Of a DNA stretch of 64,000 nt, positions 9,088 to 21,500 are shown in pieces. A model generated the notes under the pieces. That model made no database searches, was not told the origin of the DNA, and saw nothing but the letters and a program-made list of their open reading frames with translations. Each line of letters begins with the position of its first letter. Within the stretch, counting starts at the first letter, position 1. The position numbers were made by a program, and so were the translations under genes. Where the stretch lies: the NCBI GenBank assembly GCA_033032865.1, contig JAWHQI010000619.1, forward strand, positions 62,001 to 126,000, written 5' to 3'. This stretch comes from Dactylorhiza incarnata (taxonomy: Eukaryota > Streptophyta > Magnoliopsida > Asparagales > Orchidaceae).

Positions 9088-11254
9088 TGTAACATCCTGC
9101 CAGTACGAAGAGTATAACAGCAGGTCCGGCCGGGACCCCACGCCATACAAACCACACTAGCTAGGAGTTAAAAGGTGATAACCAGAAAAGTAACAACTAA
9201 ACGAGAGTACAAAACGTAAGCGGAAGCATTAATTAAACCATTCAAATAGAACTGTCCACTATCATAGGAATGTATCCTGAATAAGAGTTACGGCCTTAAG
9301 GCCTTACATTCATCCAATGCACAAAACTCCAAAAGCATACATCGGCACGCAGGCCGGCCATACATGAATAACAGGAAAAGGGCTGGCCTTCGAGGGCCAA
9401 CATTGCAAAGGGCCATCGCCCGCTATTTCCCGCTAGGCTCACCTGCACCTGCATAAGAACATTCCACCAAGCGGTGGCAAACAAAGTAACGGTCAGCACA
9501 GCTGTCCAAATTATAACGACCCCACCCCTTTTCCGGGGTGGCGGAGCTTCTACCCTGCAAGCAAGCCATACTAGCACAAGTACTAAATATAAAGAAAGTG
9601 CAAACTACACAAGGTGAGGTTTCAAGCACAATCAATCTTCTAGGTTGAGCATCAAAAGAGAGGGGAACCTAGGTATGCACATGATGTTGGTTGGGTTCAC
9701 CCGAAGGTTCCCCACAACCGCCTAAGCAATCGCATGAGGCTAACATAACATCCATTTCACAAAACACTCCACCGTAAGGGCCACAACCTTGGGTGGAAAC
9801 AAGAGCTTTTGGTCGGTCTAGGTATGACACCTTCCACGACCTCTCCCATGATCACACGGCTTTCCTGAGGAAGGGACCTCTTACCGATCTGCATGGAAAC
9901 GGGTTTGGTTTAGCTTTTCCCGTGCTCTAATCGTCGCGATCTATCGCACGACGCGGGTACGGCTTCGCCTCGGCCCGTAAGGGTTTATCACTTTCAAGTG
10001 CTATACTAATTATATGCTACGCACCTAACCCCTTCACAAGGATCTAGGTTTCACGAATACTCAACAAGGGAGGTGCAATACGCTCCGCATCAATTTCGTG
10101 GTGAAGGTTTGCCTTCAACCAATCTCAAAGCATGGGGCTTTCGTTAGCATCTTCACAAGACGCCAATACTTATTTCCCGCACTACTATAGTTGATTTCAC
10201 GGAGTCATTCTCCGGCACGCATTCTAGGCCTAACCTAAATGCAACGTCGCAAATCAAGCATCACCGATTCGGGCTCACGGCCACGAATAGGCTTCACACA
10301 AAATGCCTAAATCCGCACGACTACCGGATTTTCTACATGCAATAATGCCGGGGACGGACACAATCTACCCGGAGTTCCGAAGAACTTGAGGAAATCCTAC
10401 ACTTCACCCATTTGGTGAAAGGGATTCCTCAGGCAAGCATAGAAAGAGGAATGAAAGGACAAATACAAGTCCAAAGTTCGGGAGGAAGAATCGTTACCCT
10501 AGACGCGTTCTTTTTCGCCATAGATCCGAGATTCTACACGGAGAGAAACGACCGCACCGGGCTGCACTCTCCAAATCTGGAAACGGCTCGCGAAACGGAG
10601 CTCCGGAGCTCCGTCAATGGCGGGATCTACCTTCTTCTTCCTTGGCTCCTCCTTCTTTCTCTAGGGTTTGGAGAGAGAATGGCTTAGAGAATATGAGGGT
10701 TTAACCCCCTCTCATCAGCCCTAAAGGTCTCCCGCAACTAAACCTAGCCGTTGGATCAATTTCCAAAAGATTTGGACGGTCCGATCTTCTTCTCCGCTCA
10801 AAATTGCGGAACAGAATAAACAGGGCGCACGATCGCTGGCGCACGATCACTGGTCGTGCGCGAAGAGGGAAATGGTCGTGCACACTGTCCGAGACAGAAC
10901 TCGATTCTCTTCTGAATTAACGCACGATCGCTGGCGCACGATCACTGGTCGTGCGCGAGAGGGAAATGGTCGTGCGCACTGTCCGAGACAGAACTCGATT
11001 CTCTTCTGAATTAACGCACGATCGCTGGCGCACGATCACTGGTCGTGCGCGAGAGGGAAATGGTCGTGCGCACTGTCCGAGACAGAACTCGATTCTCTTC
11101 TGAATTAACGCACGATCGCTGGCGCACGATCACTGGTCGTGCGCGAGAGGGAAATGGTCGTGCTCTAAGAGCAGAAAGGGAAGATTTAGCCTGCTTCAAG
11201 TGCAGCACTACCACTCCGCCTACTTCGCTGAACCACGATTTTTGGGGTGTTACA
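9088..11254 (-). repeat. E3 3' LTR (2167 bp)
   Basis: It starts TGTAACATCCTGCC and ends GGGGTGTTACA, forming the short inverted repeat TGTAACA/TGTTACA. It is identical in length to 16222-18388. It includes a four-copy 94-bp repeat at about 10827-11165. Open frames such as 10412-10687 occur in both LTRs only because the LTRs are copies of each other. Confidence 0.95.
10827..11165. repeat. 94-bp tandem repeat with hairpin, E3 3' LTR
   Basis: Four units start near 10827, 10922, 11016 and 11110 (spacing 94-95); the last is incomplete. Each unit contains GCGCACGA, seven bases, then TCGTGCGC: a perfect 8-bp inverted repeat able to form a hairpin. The same array is in the 5' LTR. Confidence 0.92.
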
Positions 11255-11256
11255 AC

Positions 11257-11270
11257 TCCACCCCCCTTAA
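11257..11270 (-). other. E3 polypurine tract
   Basis: The minus strand reads TTAAGGGGGGTGGAG directly before the 3' LTR. This is the primer for plus-strand DNA synthesis in reverse transcription, and it confirms the orientation of E3. Confidence 0.85.
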
Positions 11271-11318
11271 AAGAATTTCGTCCCGAAATTTATAAAACAG
11301 AAATAGCAAGAAATTCAG

Positions 11319-13304
11319 CTATAAATTACCTGAGAGAAATAGCTCGGGGTACTCCGCAAGCTTCGCTTGCTCTCTCTCCCAAGAGAACTCCTCTCGGCCG
11401 CAATTATCCCACCGGACTTTTACCATCTGAATGGACTTGTTCCGCAGCTGCTTTACTTCGGTATCTTCGATGCGTAAGGGCTTGACCTTCGTCGACAACC
11501 CACTATCAACCGGAACTTTGCCGACCGCAACGATATGAGTAGGCTCTTGCACTGCCTTCCTCAACACTGAAATGTGAAACACGTCGAGCAGACCGCTCAG
11601 CTCTGCAGATAGTGCAAGCCGATAAGCCGCATCACCAACACGTTCCACGATCTCAAACGGTCCTAAGTACCTTGGACTGAGCTTTTTCAAGCGTCGGATC
11701 CTTGATACCCCTTTGCACGGTTTGATCTTCAAGTAAACCCGGTCACCGACGGCAAACTCTAGGTTCCTATGCTTGGCATTGAAATACTTTGCTTGCCTAT
11801 CCTGGGCAACCAATAGCCTTTCACGTATAGTCTGGATCGTCGAAGTTACTTCTTCAACATCCTTTCGCTTCAATAGCTTAGTATCGCCCGTTTCCGCCCA
11901 AGACAACGGCGTACGACACTTCTTACCATAGAGGGCTTCGAAGGGAGCCATCTTTATACTGGCTTGATAGCAATTATTGTAGGCGAACTCGATCATGTAG
12001 AGATGATCTTCCCACCTCTTTCCAAAATCTAGAGCGCACATTCGGAGCATATCCTCCATAGTCCTGTTGGTTCTCTCGGTCTGTCCATCCGTTTGCAGGT
12101 GGAAGGCCGTGCTGAACTTCAATTTCGTGCCCAACAGTTCATGGATAAGCCTCCAATCTTTCGATGTGAAACGCCCGTCACGATCGCTGACGATACTACG
12201 GGGAATACCGTGCAGTCTCACAATACTATCAACATAGAGCTTTGCTAGCTTCTCTACAGAATCATCCTTCCGGTTCGGAATGAAGTGTGATACCTTTGTC
12301 AAATGGTCCACGATCACCCAGACGGCGTCGTTTCCATGTTGCGATCTCGGCAATCCGTGCACGAAATCCATCGAAATATCATCAAACTTCCATTCTGGAA
12401 TCGGCAGGGACTTCAGAAACCCACCGGGACGTTGACATTCCGCTTTCACCAACGCGCAAGTATGACACTTGGCCACGTAAAGGGCAATGTCTTTCTTCAT
12501 ACCCGGCCACCAGAAAAGCTTCTTCATATCCATAAACATTTTAGTGCTCCCCGGGTGGATTGAGTACTTGGTATGATGAGCCTCGTACATCAACTCCGCC
12601 CGTAGAGTGCCAACGTTTGGGATGCACAACCTTTCCTGTTTCCACATAAGGTCGTCTTCGAAGGAGAAATCATCGTTTAACCCCTCAACGGTTTCCGCCT
12701 TATTGCGTTTCATGCTCTCGTCCAGCTCCAACGCTTGTCGAACTCGGTCGGCAAGGTCGTATCGAACCTCCGTCCAGTTCAAGCATGTTGAAGTAGACGT
12801 TCTCCTATCAATGCAAATGATCTCCATTTCTTCCAGCTCGCGGATTAGACGCTCATCGTGCATCAAAATCCAATTTGCTTGAGCGGGAGCCCGACGACTC
12901 AGCGCGTCCGCTACTACGTTTCCCTTACCGGGAGTATAATTGATGTCGAAGGTGTAATCCCCAAGGAACTCCATCCACCTCCTTTGACGCATATTCAACT
13001 CCCTTTGATCCAGCAAGTACTTGAGGCTCTTGTGGTCGGTAAAGATATCGATCTTCACGCCATATAAATAATGCCTCCAAAGCTTAAGAGCAAATACCAC
13101 GGCCGCTAGCTCCAAATCATGGACCGGGTAATTCCTCTCATGAACCTTCAGTTGCCGGGAGCCGTAGGCAATCACCTTCCCGAACTGCACTAGGACACAA
13201 CCCAAACCACTTCCTGAGGCATCGCTATAAATTTCGTAGCCTTCCGTACCTTGTGGCAAGCATAGAATGGGCGTCGTGGTCAGACGGATCTTCATTTCTT
13301 CAAA
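11319..13304 (-). CDS. E3 pol: RNase H, integrase, chromodomain-like tail
   Basis: This open frame of about 658 codons continues pol after a one-base frameshift at about 13300. RNase H comes first ([32 protein letters not shown]). The integrase zinc finger follows (IHPGSTKMF with [11 protein letters not shown]), then the core with D at SMDFVHGL, D at VSDRDGRF and E in [14 protein letters not shown]. The C-terminus keeps the [16 protein letters not shown] linker, [10 protein letters not shown] and the LVKV-like [19 protein letters not shown] with EYPELF. These are typical of the Tekay/Del CR motif, which in chromoviruses is linked to targeting of heterochromatin. It ends at 11319, 65 bp before the LTR. 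Confidence 0.93.
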   Translation of the reverse strand, partial: FEEMKIRLTTTPILCLPQGTEGYEIYSDASGSGLGCVLVQFGKVIAYGSRQLKVHERNYPVHDLELAAVVFALKLWRHYLYGVKIDIFTDHKSLKYLLDQRELNMRQRRWMEFLGDYTFDINYTPGKGNVVADALSRRAPAQANWILMHDERLIRELEEMEIICIDRRTSTSTCLNWTEVRYDLADRVRQALELDESMKRNKAETVEGLNDDFSFEDDLMWKQERLCIPNVGTLRAELMYEAHHTKYSIHPGSTKMFMDMKKLFWWPGMKKDIALYVAKCHTCALVKAECQRPGGFLKSLPIPEWKFDDISMDFVHGLPRSQHGNDAVWVIVDHLTKVSHFIPNRKDDSVEKLAKLYVDSIVRLHGIPRSIVSDRDGRFTSKDWRLIHELLGTKLKFSTAFHLQTDGQTERTNRTMEDMLRMCALDFGKRWEDHLYMIEFAYNNCYQASIKMAPFEALYGKKCRTPLSWAETGDTKLLKRKDVEEVTSTIQTIRERLLVAQDRQAKYFNAKHRNLEFAVGDRVYLKIKPCKGVSRIRRLKKLSPRYLGPFEIVERVGDAAYRLALSAELSGLLDVFHISVLRKAVQEPTHIVAVGKVPVDSGLSTKVKPLRIEDTEVKQLRNKSIQMVKVRWDNCGREEFSWEREQAKLAEYPELFLSGNL

Positions 13305-14703
13305 AGCTCGTGCGCCTCGGGCGACAAAACGAACTTATGATCCTTCCTAGTCAGTTTTGTGAGAGGAAGTGCGATCCTCGAGAAGTTTTCCACAAAGCGC
13401 CTATAATAGCCGGCAAGTCCTAAGAAACTTCGGACTTCCGCTACGTTTTTCAACAAAGGCCACGCTCGGATCGCTTCTATCTTCGACGGATCTACTGCAA
13501 TTCCATCTCCACTAACGATGTGACCAAGGAATGCTACTGACGGTAGCCAAAACTCGCACTTGGAGAACTTGGCATAGAGCTGACTCCTCCTCAAGGTGCT
13601 CAGAACGGCGTGCAGATGCCCTACATGCTCCTCTTCCGATTGAGAGTATACCAAAATGTCGTCGATAAAGATGATCACAAATTGATCCAAATACTCACGG
13701 AACGTCCTGTTCATTAAGTCCATGAATACCGACGGTGCATTGGACAGACCGAACGACATCACCGTGAACTCATAGTGCCCAAAGCGGGTACTGAACGCTG
13801 TTTTTGGAATGTCGCATTCCCTTATCCGCAGTTGGTAATAACCGGACCTTAGGTCCAGCTTGGAGTAAACCGTCGACCCCACCAATTGGTCGAATAGATC
13901 ATCGATTCTTGGAATCGGATATCGGTTCTTCTCGGTCAACTTGTTTAGCTCTCGATAATCAATACATAGACGCAAGCTCCCGTCCTTCTTTTTCACAAAG
14001 AGGACCGGTGCACTCCAAGGCGATGAACTTGGACGTACGTAGCCTTGCTCTAGCAGCTCTTGCAATTGAACCTTCAGCTCTGCCAATTCCTTTGGCGCTA
14101 TCCGGTACGGTGAACGGGCCACAGGTTTGGCACCTGGCACCAACTCGATACAGAAATTGATCTCCCGCTGAGGCGGAGCCCCAGGGAGTTCGTTAGGAAA
14201 CACGTCGGCGTACTCCACTACAACTGGGACATCACATAACCTGGGCATTGGCTCTGAAGTCTCCAACAAGGTGAAGAACAACTCGGCGCCTTTTCTCACC
14301 GCCTTAACCACCTGGAGAGCAGACATCAGCGTCTTGCTCGCTCCTCGCATACCGGCGAACATGGTTTCTCCTTCGGTGTCCCTTCCCACAGTGATCTCCT
14401 TTGTATTGCAATCTATGCATGCCCGCTGCTCCGAGAGCCAGTCCATGCCGAAGATCACATCAAATTCAGCTAACGGTAATAACGACGCTTCCAAGTCGAA
14501 ATCCTGACTTCCGATCCGCACCTTCACACGGCTCTTCCTATCCGCACTCATTCGAGATCCATTGGGTAGCACTACTTTCAATCTATCCTCTACGAAGGTA
14601 GACGGCACTCTGATTCGCACAACGAAGTCCTCGGACAGAAAAGAGTGCGATGCACCCGTATCAAATAGAGCTCTCGCCGGATAGTTGAAAATTAGGACGA
14701 AAC
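13292..14703 (-). CDS. E3 pol: protease and reverse transcriptase
   Basis: The protease motif [12 protein letters not shown] is followed by a second aspartate-containing hairpin ([11 protein letters not shown]). RT then has [46 protein letters not shown] and the catalytic FIDDILVYS, and ends in the connection domain ([12 protein letters not shown]). No ATG is needed if the exon begins at 14703 after removal of the 83-nt segment described at 14704-14786; the first ATG-like codon is at 14713. The frame terminates at 13292 because of a one-base change. The RNase H frame takes over within a few codons, so the original was one gag-pol polyprotein. Confidence 0.92.
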
Positions 14704-14786
14704 CTAATTGCACACAAATAACGCATATAGTCGTACCACAGTATGAATTATATATATAGCTGTAAAAGCTAACTTCTAATTCGTAC
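14704..14786 (-). other. Intron-like segment between E3 gag and protease
   Basis: On the minus strand the sequence is CACAG|GTACGAATTAG ... GTGCAATTAG|GTTTCG: 83 nt with GT...AG ends, AT-rich, in-frame stops, and a length not divisible by three. Removing it joins the end of gag (DVVTG) to the start of protease (FVLIF) in one frame, and the junction matches the usual Tekay gag-protease linker. This is a prediction from sequence; splicing is not shown. An alternative is a random insertion that happens to end in GT and AG. Confidence 0.6.
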
Positions 14787-15980
14787 CTGTGACGACATCA
14801 GTTTGTCGTATAGCTTCTTGTTGGCCAAGCGAATAGACTCTCGGCTGAGTCGGAATGTGCTGGGAAGTCGAAGACTCCGCAGCTTTACCCTTTTCGGCAG
14901 CACGAGCATAATCCACCGTTCGAATACCAGCCTTCGAGGGACAACTTCGACACACCGCAGCTTTGTGTCCCACCTTCCCGCAGGTGAAACACGTAATAGG
15001 AGTCCGCGCGGTCGTGGCTCCCGAAACATTTGAAGGAGCTGGTTCCGCCTGTTTGAACTTCCTTTTGTTCCTTCTGAAATCTGACTTGGACTGAGAGGCC
15101 GGCGCATGAAACTCAGGTTTCTTTACAACACCCCTTGCTTGTACCCTCTTCATGTCCAACTCCAAAGATCTGGCAGTTTGCACCATCACTTGGAAGCCAA
15201 ACGTCATAGGGCCTGCAAGGAGCAGCCTCAACTCGTCCCGAAGCCCTTCATAGAACTTATTTGTCTTTGTCTCCTCATCCTCCACCAAGGACCCCGCATA
15301 GCGACTCAGTCTGGTAAACTCATGCAAGTAATCGTCAACGGAGCGATCACCTTGTGTCAACCTCAAGAACTGGTTTTGCAACGCAATGCGCTGGGCAGAG
15401 GGGATAAACCTTTGGAGGAACGACTTTGAAAACTCAGCCATTGTAATTTTAGTAATATCTCTACCGCAGAACTTATGCAGCTCCTGCTCTTCCCACCACA
15501 GCACAGCCTCTCCATCAAGAAGGAAAATGGCTAAGGTGACCATCATGGCTTCGTCCGTCGCTGTCGCCCTCAGAGTTCTTCTAACTCTTGACAACCAGTC
15601 TTCTGCCTCCGTTGGGGACTCAGATCCCGAGAAGGTAGGAGGATTAAAGCTCAGGAAATGCTTTAATTGCTGGTCATGCGCTCGCCCCGCAACTACTTGC
15701 GTAACTTGAGGTTCCACCCTCGGCGCTACCGCAGGTTCTACTGCAGCTACAGGCACAGGGGCCTCCACCCTTGGTTCCGTCGCAGGTTCCACTGCAGCAA
15801 CAGCCTCAGGGGCCACATCCGGAGTAGGAGTAGCAGGCTGGACCAGCCTTTGGGGTTGAGCGTTGATCATCGCGAAGACCGCTTCTGCGACTAATTTGAT
15901 CATTTCAGCAGAAGGAGTGGTCGCTGGCACTTCAGCCGACCCACTACTTTCAGCGGTGTTACGGGGTCGAGACTGCCCGC
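14776..15980 (-). CDS. E3 gag (capsid and nucleocapsid)
   Basis: The open frame extends from about 15980 with no ATG at its start. GTG at 15930 is the first start-like codon, but upstream residues [15 protein letters not shown] look like the normal gag N-terminus, so the real ATG was probably mutated. The retrotransposon gag domain covers the middle ([60 protein letters not shown]). A CCHC knuckle [14 protein letters not shown] follows near the end. The product would form the particle shell and bind element RNA. It runs into the intron-like segment at 14786. Confidence 0.9.
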
Positions 15981-16201
15981 AGCACTTCTAGTCACCTATA
16001 ATCATGCAAAGCACAATTTAGTGACCCAAAACAAATCAAACATCAATCATGGGACGCTCAGGTTCCGCAAACAAGTATGTTTTCTTTTCATTCCTAAGTG
16101 GACATTCTTATTAGTTTTTGTCGTTTTAGGTGAATGCACAACCCGTGCGCACCACCCCTTAAAAGGAAGTCGTCCCGAATTCGCTAAACTACGGATCGAC
16201 G
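15981..16201 (-). other. E3 5' leader
   Basis: About 220 nt lie between the primer site and gag. No ORF is supported, and the packaging signal expected here cannot be recognised by eye. Confidence 0.6.
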
Positions 16202-16218
16202 CCTTAAGTCCGATACCA
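16202..16218 (-). other. E3 primer binding site
   Basis: The minus strand reads TGGTATCGGACTTAAGG three bases inside the 5' LTR edge. Its first part matches the 3' end of initiator methionine tRNA, the usual primer. Confidence 0.8.
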
Positions 16219-16221
16219 AAT

Positions 16222-18388
16222 TGTAACATCCTGCCAGTACGAAGAGTATAACAGCAGGTCCGGCCGGGACCCCACGCCATACAAACCACACTAGCTAGGA
16301 GTTAAAAGGTGATAACCAGAAAAGTAACAACTAAACGAGAGTACAAAACGTAAGCGGAAGCATTAATTAAACCATTCAAATAGAACTGTCCACTATCATA
16401 GGAATGTATCCTGAATAAGAGTTACGGCCTTAAGGCCTTACATTCATCCAATGCACAAAACTCCAAAAGCATACATCGGCACGCAGGCCGGCCATACATG
16501 AATAACAGGAAAAGGGCTGGCCTTCGAGGGCCAACATTGCAAAGGGCCATCGCCCGCTATTTCCCGCTAGGCTCACCTGCACCTGCATAAGAACATTCCA
16601 CCAAGCGGTGGCAAACAAAGTAACGGTCAGCACAGCTGACCAAATTATAACGCCCCCACCCCTTTTCCGGGGTGGCGGAGCTTCTACCCTGCAAGCAAGC
16701 CATACTAGCACAAGTACTAAATATAAAGAAAGTGCAAACTACACAAGGTGAGGTTTCAAGCACAATCAATCTTCTAGGTTGAGCATCAAAAGAGAGGGGA
16801 ACTTAGGTATGCACATGATGTTGGTTGGGTTCACCCGAAGGTTCCCCACAACCGCCTAAGCAATCGCATGAGGCTAACATAACATCCATTTCACAAAACA
16901 CTGCACCGTAAGGGCCACAACCTTGGGTGGAAACAAGAGCTTTTTGTCGGTCTAGGTATGACACCTTCCACGACCTCTCCCATGATCACACGGCTTTCCT
17001 GAGGAAGGGACCTCTTACCGATCTGCATGGAAACGGGTTCGGTTTAGCTTTGCCCGTGCTCTAATAGTCGTGATCTATCGCGCGACGCGGGTACGGCTTC
17101 GCCTCGGCCCGTAAGGGTTTAGCACTTTCAAGTGCTATACTAATTATACGCTACGCACCTAACCCCTTCACAAGGATCTAGGTTTCACGAATACTCAACA
17201 AGGGAGGTGCAATACGCTCCGCATCAATTTCGTGGTGAAGGTTTGCCTTCAACCAATCTCAGAGCATGGGGCTTTCGTTAGCATCTTCACAAGACGCCTA
17301 TACTTATTTCCCGCACTACTATAGATGATTTCACGGAGTCATTCTCCGGCACGCATTCTAGGCCTAACCTAAATGCAACGTCGCAAATCAAGCATCACCG
17401 ATTCGGGCTCACGGCCACGAATAGGCTTCACACAAAATGCCTAAATCCGCACGACTACCGGATTTTCTACATGCAATAATGCCGGGGACGGAAACAATCT
17501 ACCCGGAGTTCCGAAGAACTTGAGGAAATCCTACACTTCACTCATTTGGTGAAAGGGATTCCTCATGCAAGCATAGAAAGAGGAATGAAAGGACAAATAC
17601 AAGTCCAAAGTTCGGGAGGAAGAATCGTTACCCTAGACGCGTTCTTTTTTGCCATAGATCCGAGATTCTACACGGAGAGAAACGACCGCACCGGGCTGCA
17701 CTCTCCAAATCTGGAAACGGCTCGCGAAACGGAGCTCCGGAGCTCCGTCAATGGCGGGATCTACCTTCTTCTTCCTTGGCTCCTCCTTCTTTCTCTAGGG
17801 TTTGGAGAGAGAATGGCTTAGAGAATATGAGGGTTTAACCCCCTCTCATCAGCCCTAAAGGTCTCCCGCAACTAAACCTAGCCGTTGGATCAATTTCCAA
17901 AAGATTTGGACGGTCCGATCTTCTTCTCCGCTCAAAATCGCGGAACAGAATAAACAGGGCGCACGATCGCTGGCGCACGATCACTGGTCGTGCGCGAAGA
18001 GGGAAATGGTCGTGTGCACTGTCCGAGACAGAACTCGATTCTCTTCTGAATTAACGCACGATCGTTGGCGCACGATCACTGGTCGTGCGCGAGAGGGAAA
18101 TGGTCGTGCGCACTGTCCGAGACAGAACTCGATTCTCTTCTGAATTAACGCACGATCGCTGGCGCACGATCACTGGTCGTGCGCGAGAGGGAAATGGTCG
18201 TGCGCACTGTCCGAGACAGAACTCGATTCTCTTCTGAATTAACGCACGATCGCTGGCGCACGATCACTGGTCGTGCGCGAGAGGGAAATGGTCGTGCGCT
18301 AAGAGCAGAAAGGGAAGATTTAGCCTGCTTCAAGTGCAGCACAACCACTCCGCCTACTTCGCTGAACCACGATTTTTGGGGTGTTACA
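16222..18388 (-). repeat. E3 5' LTR (2167 bp)
   Basis: It is about 98.8% identical to 9088-11254 by eye. It contains the same 94-bp four-copy array (about 17960-18300). It drives minus-strand transcription of E3. Confidence 0.95.
17960..18300. repeat. 94-bp tandem repeat with hairpin, E3 5' LTR
   Basis: This is the same four-unit array as at 10827-11165, with a few substitutions (for example CGATCGTTGG in unit two). The unit number is equal in both LTRs, so there has been no expansion since insertion. Confidence 0.92.
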
Positions 18389-18393
18389 ACCAC

Positions 18394-18480
18394 TGCTAGC
18401 GGTCTCATTCTTCTACATAAAAAGTAACCGGCAACCCGTAGCCTCCGGTTTCCCTCGGAGGTGCGATATCGGACTCAACA
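18394..18480 (+). repeat. E2 5' LTR, second part
   Basis: The terminal part of the LTR runs from GCTAGCGGTCTCATTC to GGACTCAACA and matches 31197-31282. Together with 8399-9087 it makes one 775-bp LTR. Confidence 0.93.
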
Positions 18481-18533
18481 GAAACACGCGACCTTCAGAT
18501 CGCGGATTGTCGGTGAAATCCCTTTTCGCCATA

Positions 18534-21500
18534 ATGTCAGACCGTCAGTTCCCCCTTGGAGACCGCTCCGATCATAGCGAGGACTCTTTGTGGGAAGCCC
18601 TGGAGCAGTCAAGGAGAGAAGCCGAGCGGGTTCAGAGGGCCACTGATCAGCGACTTGAAGCGATCAGTCAGACTTTGGCAATGTTAACTGAGCGACTAGC
18701 TCCGCAACAAGCTGCGGCTAATCAGGCGGTGACCCCAGTCCTTCCTCCACCTCCTCCTTATCCGCTACCGCAAGCCGCTAATTTCCAGCTCCACCAAGAA
18801 GACCTTGCGGCTAGGAAAAACTTCTATTAGGAAGCCGCGCACAACATTCCAGCTCGAGTCCTCGACTTCGAGGGGGCAACTTCTCACGCTGCCCACCTTT
18901 CCTACCCGCAGGAGGGGGCGACCCGTCTCTCCTACCCGCCTGAAGTTCCTATTCGTCACTCCTACCCGCCAGAAGCTGCTGCCTGGTCTTCTTATCAGGC
19001 GGCTTGCCCGCGAATAGCCGCATTTCCGGCGGTTTATTACCCTGCTCCTCTGTATGAAGACATGGAAGAAACTTCTCCCTTTGTGGACGAAATTAGAGGG
19101 GAGCCTGCCCCTAATAATTTCAGGGAACCCCGCCTGCCAGCTTTTAATGGGGAGACCGATCCCACGGTTCATTTACAAGCTTTCGAGTCAGCCATTGCTC
19201 TCAGAGCTTTAACTGATGCAACTAAGTGCAAGCTTCTTGTAACCTCCTTTGAAGGAAAAGCGAGGGAATGGTTTTACGGTTTGCACCCCAGGTCGATCCG
19301 TTATTTTGCGGAGCTGCGAAGAGAATTTCTGCTGAGATTCTCTACTTCAAGGAAGAGAAAGAGTGGCCCGGCGGCCCTTTTTGATATAAAACAACGAGAA
19401 AACGAGATGTGGGCTCGTTTTGTGGACCGCTTCCAGAAAGAGATCATGGAAGTCCAAAACGTGGACCCGGAGCTGTATAGGGTTGCCCTCATCCAAGGCC
19501 TAAGAGAGGGCCCCCTAAAGTTCGAAGCAAATATAAGGGAGCCTAAGACTTATCCGGAAATGATAAGTTTAGCGAATATGTTTATCAGAGGAGAGAAGAG
19601 CAATCCGGACAACGTCGCGAAGCTGGTAAGCGACAAGGAACAGCCATCGAATCCTTCCTTCTGTCATCCACCATCGAATCAGTCCCACTTCGAACCCCGT
19701 TCCCAAAGGGGGAGGAACTACAAAAATAAGCAACCATTTATGGGCCATCAGCGTTTTCAAGATCAGAAACCACCGTTGGCCGTCGCTCCCGCTCCATCCG
19801 CTCCCCTTCCACAAATCATGAGGGTATATTTACAACAGTATGCCGCGCAGCCACCTCCCGTCATTCCATCAACTCAATATGATGATTCGCAAGAGTCATC
19901 CACTCCCCTAAACGTCACCATGGATGAAGTAGTCCAGATTCTACAAAAGAGGCCAGATTTCAAAAGGCCTGCTCCTCTGATGTCGGATATTCGCAATCGA
20001 AATCCGAACCTTTATTGTGAGTATCATAAAGAGGGGGGACATCTAACTGAAGACTGTCGAGCTCTCCGTTTGCTTATAGAAAGACTCCTGGGAGAAGGAA
20101 AGCTCGGGGGTCTAGTTCGGAAAGATAAAATTGCTGAGCCAACTACCGAGAAGAAAAAGGAGAAGGAAACAGTAGAAGTGACCTGGGAATGCGCCGACGT
20201 CGAGGACGCCGACAACTATGGTGACATCCATCCTTCTACCGAGTGCGTCGAAGTCAATGATGTGGGCCCCTTAGGGGACATCTATTGTATCCATGGGGGA
20301 GCTGGAGCGGAATCATCTCGCAAATCCAGCATTGCAAGGGTTCTAAAGCAGGAAGTGGCAGCCACTACAAGTTCTCCTCCCGAAAGCACTATTGTCACGT
20401 TTGGTCAGGATGACCTTCCCCCCAATGCTAATCCTTTCGATGATGCGGTGGTTATCAAGGCCATCATTGAAAACTATATAGTCCACAAGATTCTGATTGA
20501 CACCGGCAGCTCTGTCAATCTCCTTTTTCGTCCGACTTTCGAGGCCTTGAAAACTGGAAAGCATCTGCTCTCCACCGAGGGACCCCTCTACGGTTTTTCT
20601 GGGGAAAAGAAGGAAGTAGAGGGTTCAGTGAAGCTCCTGGTCTCTCTTGGAGGAATAATAAAGTTGATCAATTTCGTGGTAGTAGATGCCCCGAGCAACT
20701 ACTGTGCTATCTTCGGGAGGCAAATTCTCAATGCGTATAGGGCGGTAGTGTCCACCTTTCACCTTGCCCTCAAGTTCGCCGCTGAAGGAAAGCAGTATCG
20801 GGTTAGAAGCAACCCAAAAGTAGCTCGGGAGTGCTACGTCCGAACTGTCAACATGATCACTGACGTTCCGCTTCCCAAGACCATGGATGAGGTTTTGGAG
20901 GTTGCTGAGTCTCCAAAGGCCGCCGAGGAAGGAAAAGATCGGGAAGGGGCTCACTTGGAACCTGCCCAAGCGACCCAAGAAGTTCCTATTGCTGAAGGGG
21001 CAGAAAAGAAGCTGGTCATCAACGCTGAGTTGTCGGAGGAGGAGAAAGCAGAGCTAATCTCTTGTCTATTGGGAAATCTAGATATCTTCGCTTGGTCAGC
21101 GGAGGATATGCCTGGAGTGGATCCAGGCGTGGCTTGTCATCATCTGAATGTATCTCCTGAGTTCAAGCCTGTCCAACAAAAGAAGAGAGAAGTGGCGACC
21201 AAGCTGGCGTTGCCCATCAGAGAGGAGGTTTCCAAACTCCTAAAGGCAGGTTTCATTTCTGAGATTCAATATCCCACGTGGATGTCGAATGTTGTAATGG
21301 TTAAGAAATCTGGTGGGAAGTGGCGCATGTGCGTGGACTTCACCAAACTTAATAAAGCGTGCCCTAAAGATTGTTACCCTTTGCCTCGGATAGATGTTTT
21401 AGTTGATTCCGCGGTCGGGTATGGTTTTATGAGTTTCCTCGATGCCTTCTCCGGGTATCATCAAATTAAAATGCACAAACCTGACATCCCGCATACCTCA

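Larger units (their letters stand above)
9088..18388 (-). mobile_element. E3: Ty3/gypsy chromovirus, Tekay/Del lineage, nearly intact
   Basis: Two LTRs of 2167 bp each flank a 5-kb internal domain on the minus strand. The target duplication is AACGC (9083-9087) versus ACCAC (18389-18393). The uninterrupted E2 LTR at 31192-31196 reads ACCGC, so each copy has one mutation. The order is PBS, gag, (intron-like segment), protease, RT, RNase H, integrase, chromodomain-like tail, polypurine tract. I count about 25 LTR differences (1.2%), so this is the youngest insertion in the left nest. One frameshift at about 13300 is the only clear coding lesion. Confidence 0.95.

Noticed and set aside
10412..10687. 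91-codon open frame present twice (also 17546-17821)
   Set aside because: It lies in the E3 LTR; it is duplicated only because LTRs are copies. Plus-strand orientation is opposite to E3 transcription.
18481..18533. A primer binding site for E2
   Set aside because: The sequence after the LTR (GAAACACGCGACC) does not match any primer tRNA end I can recognise, so none is called.
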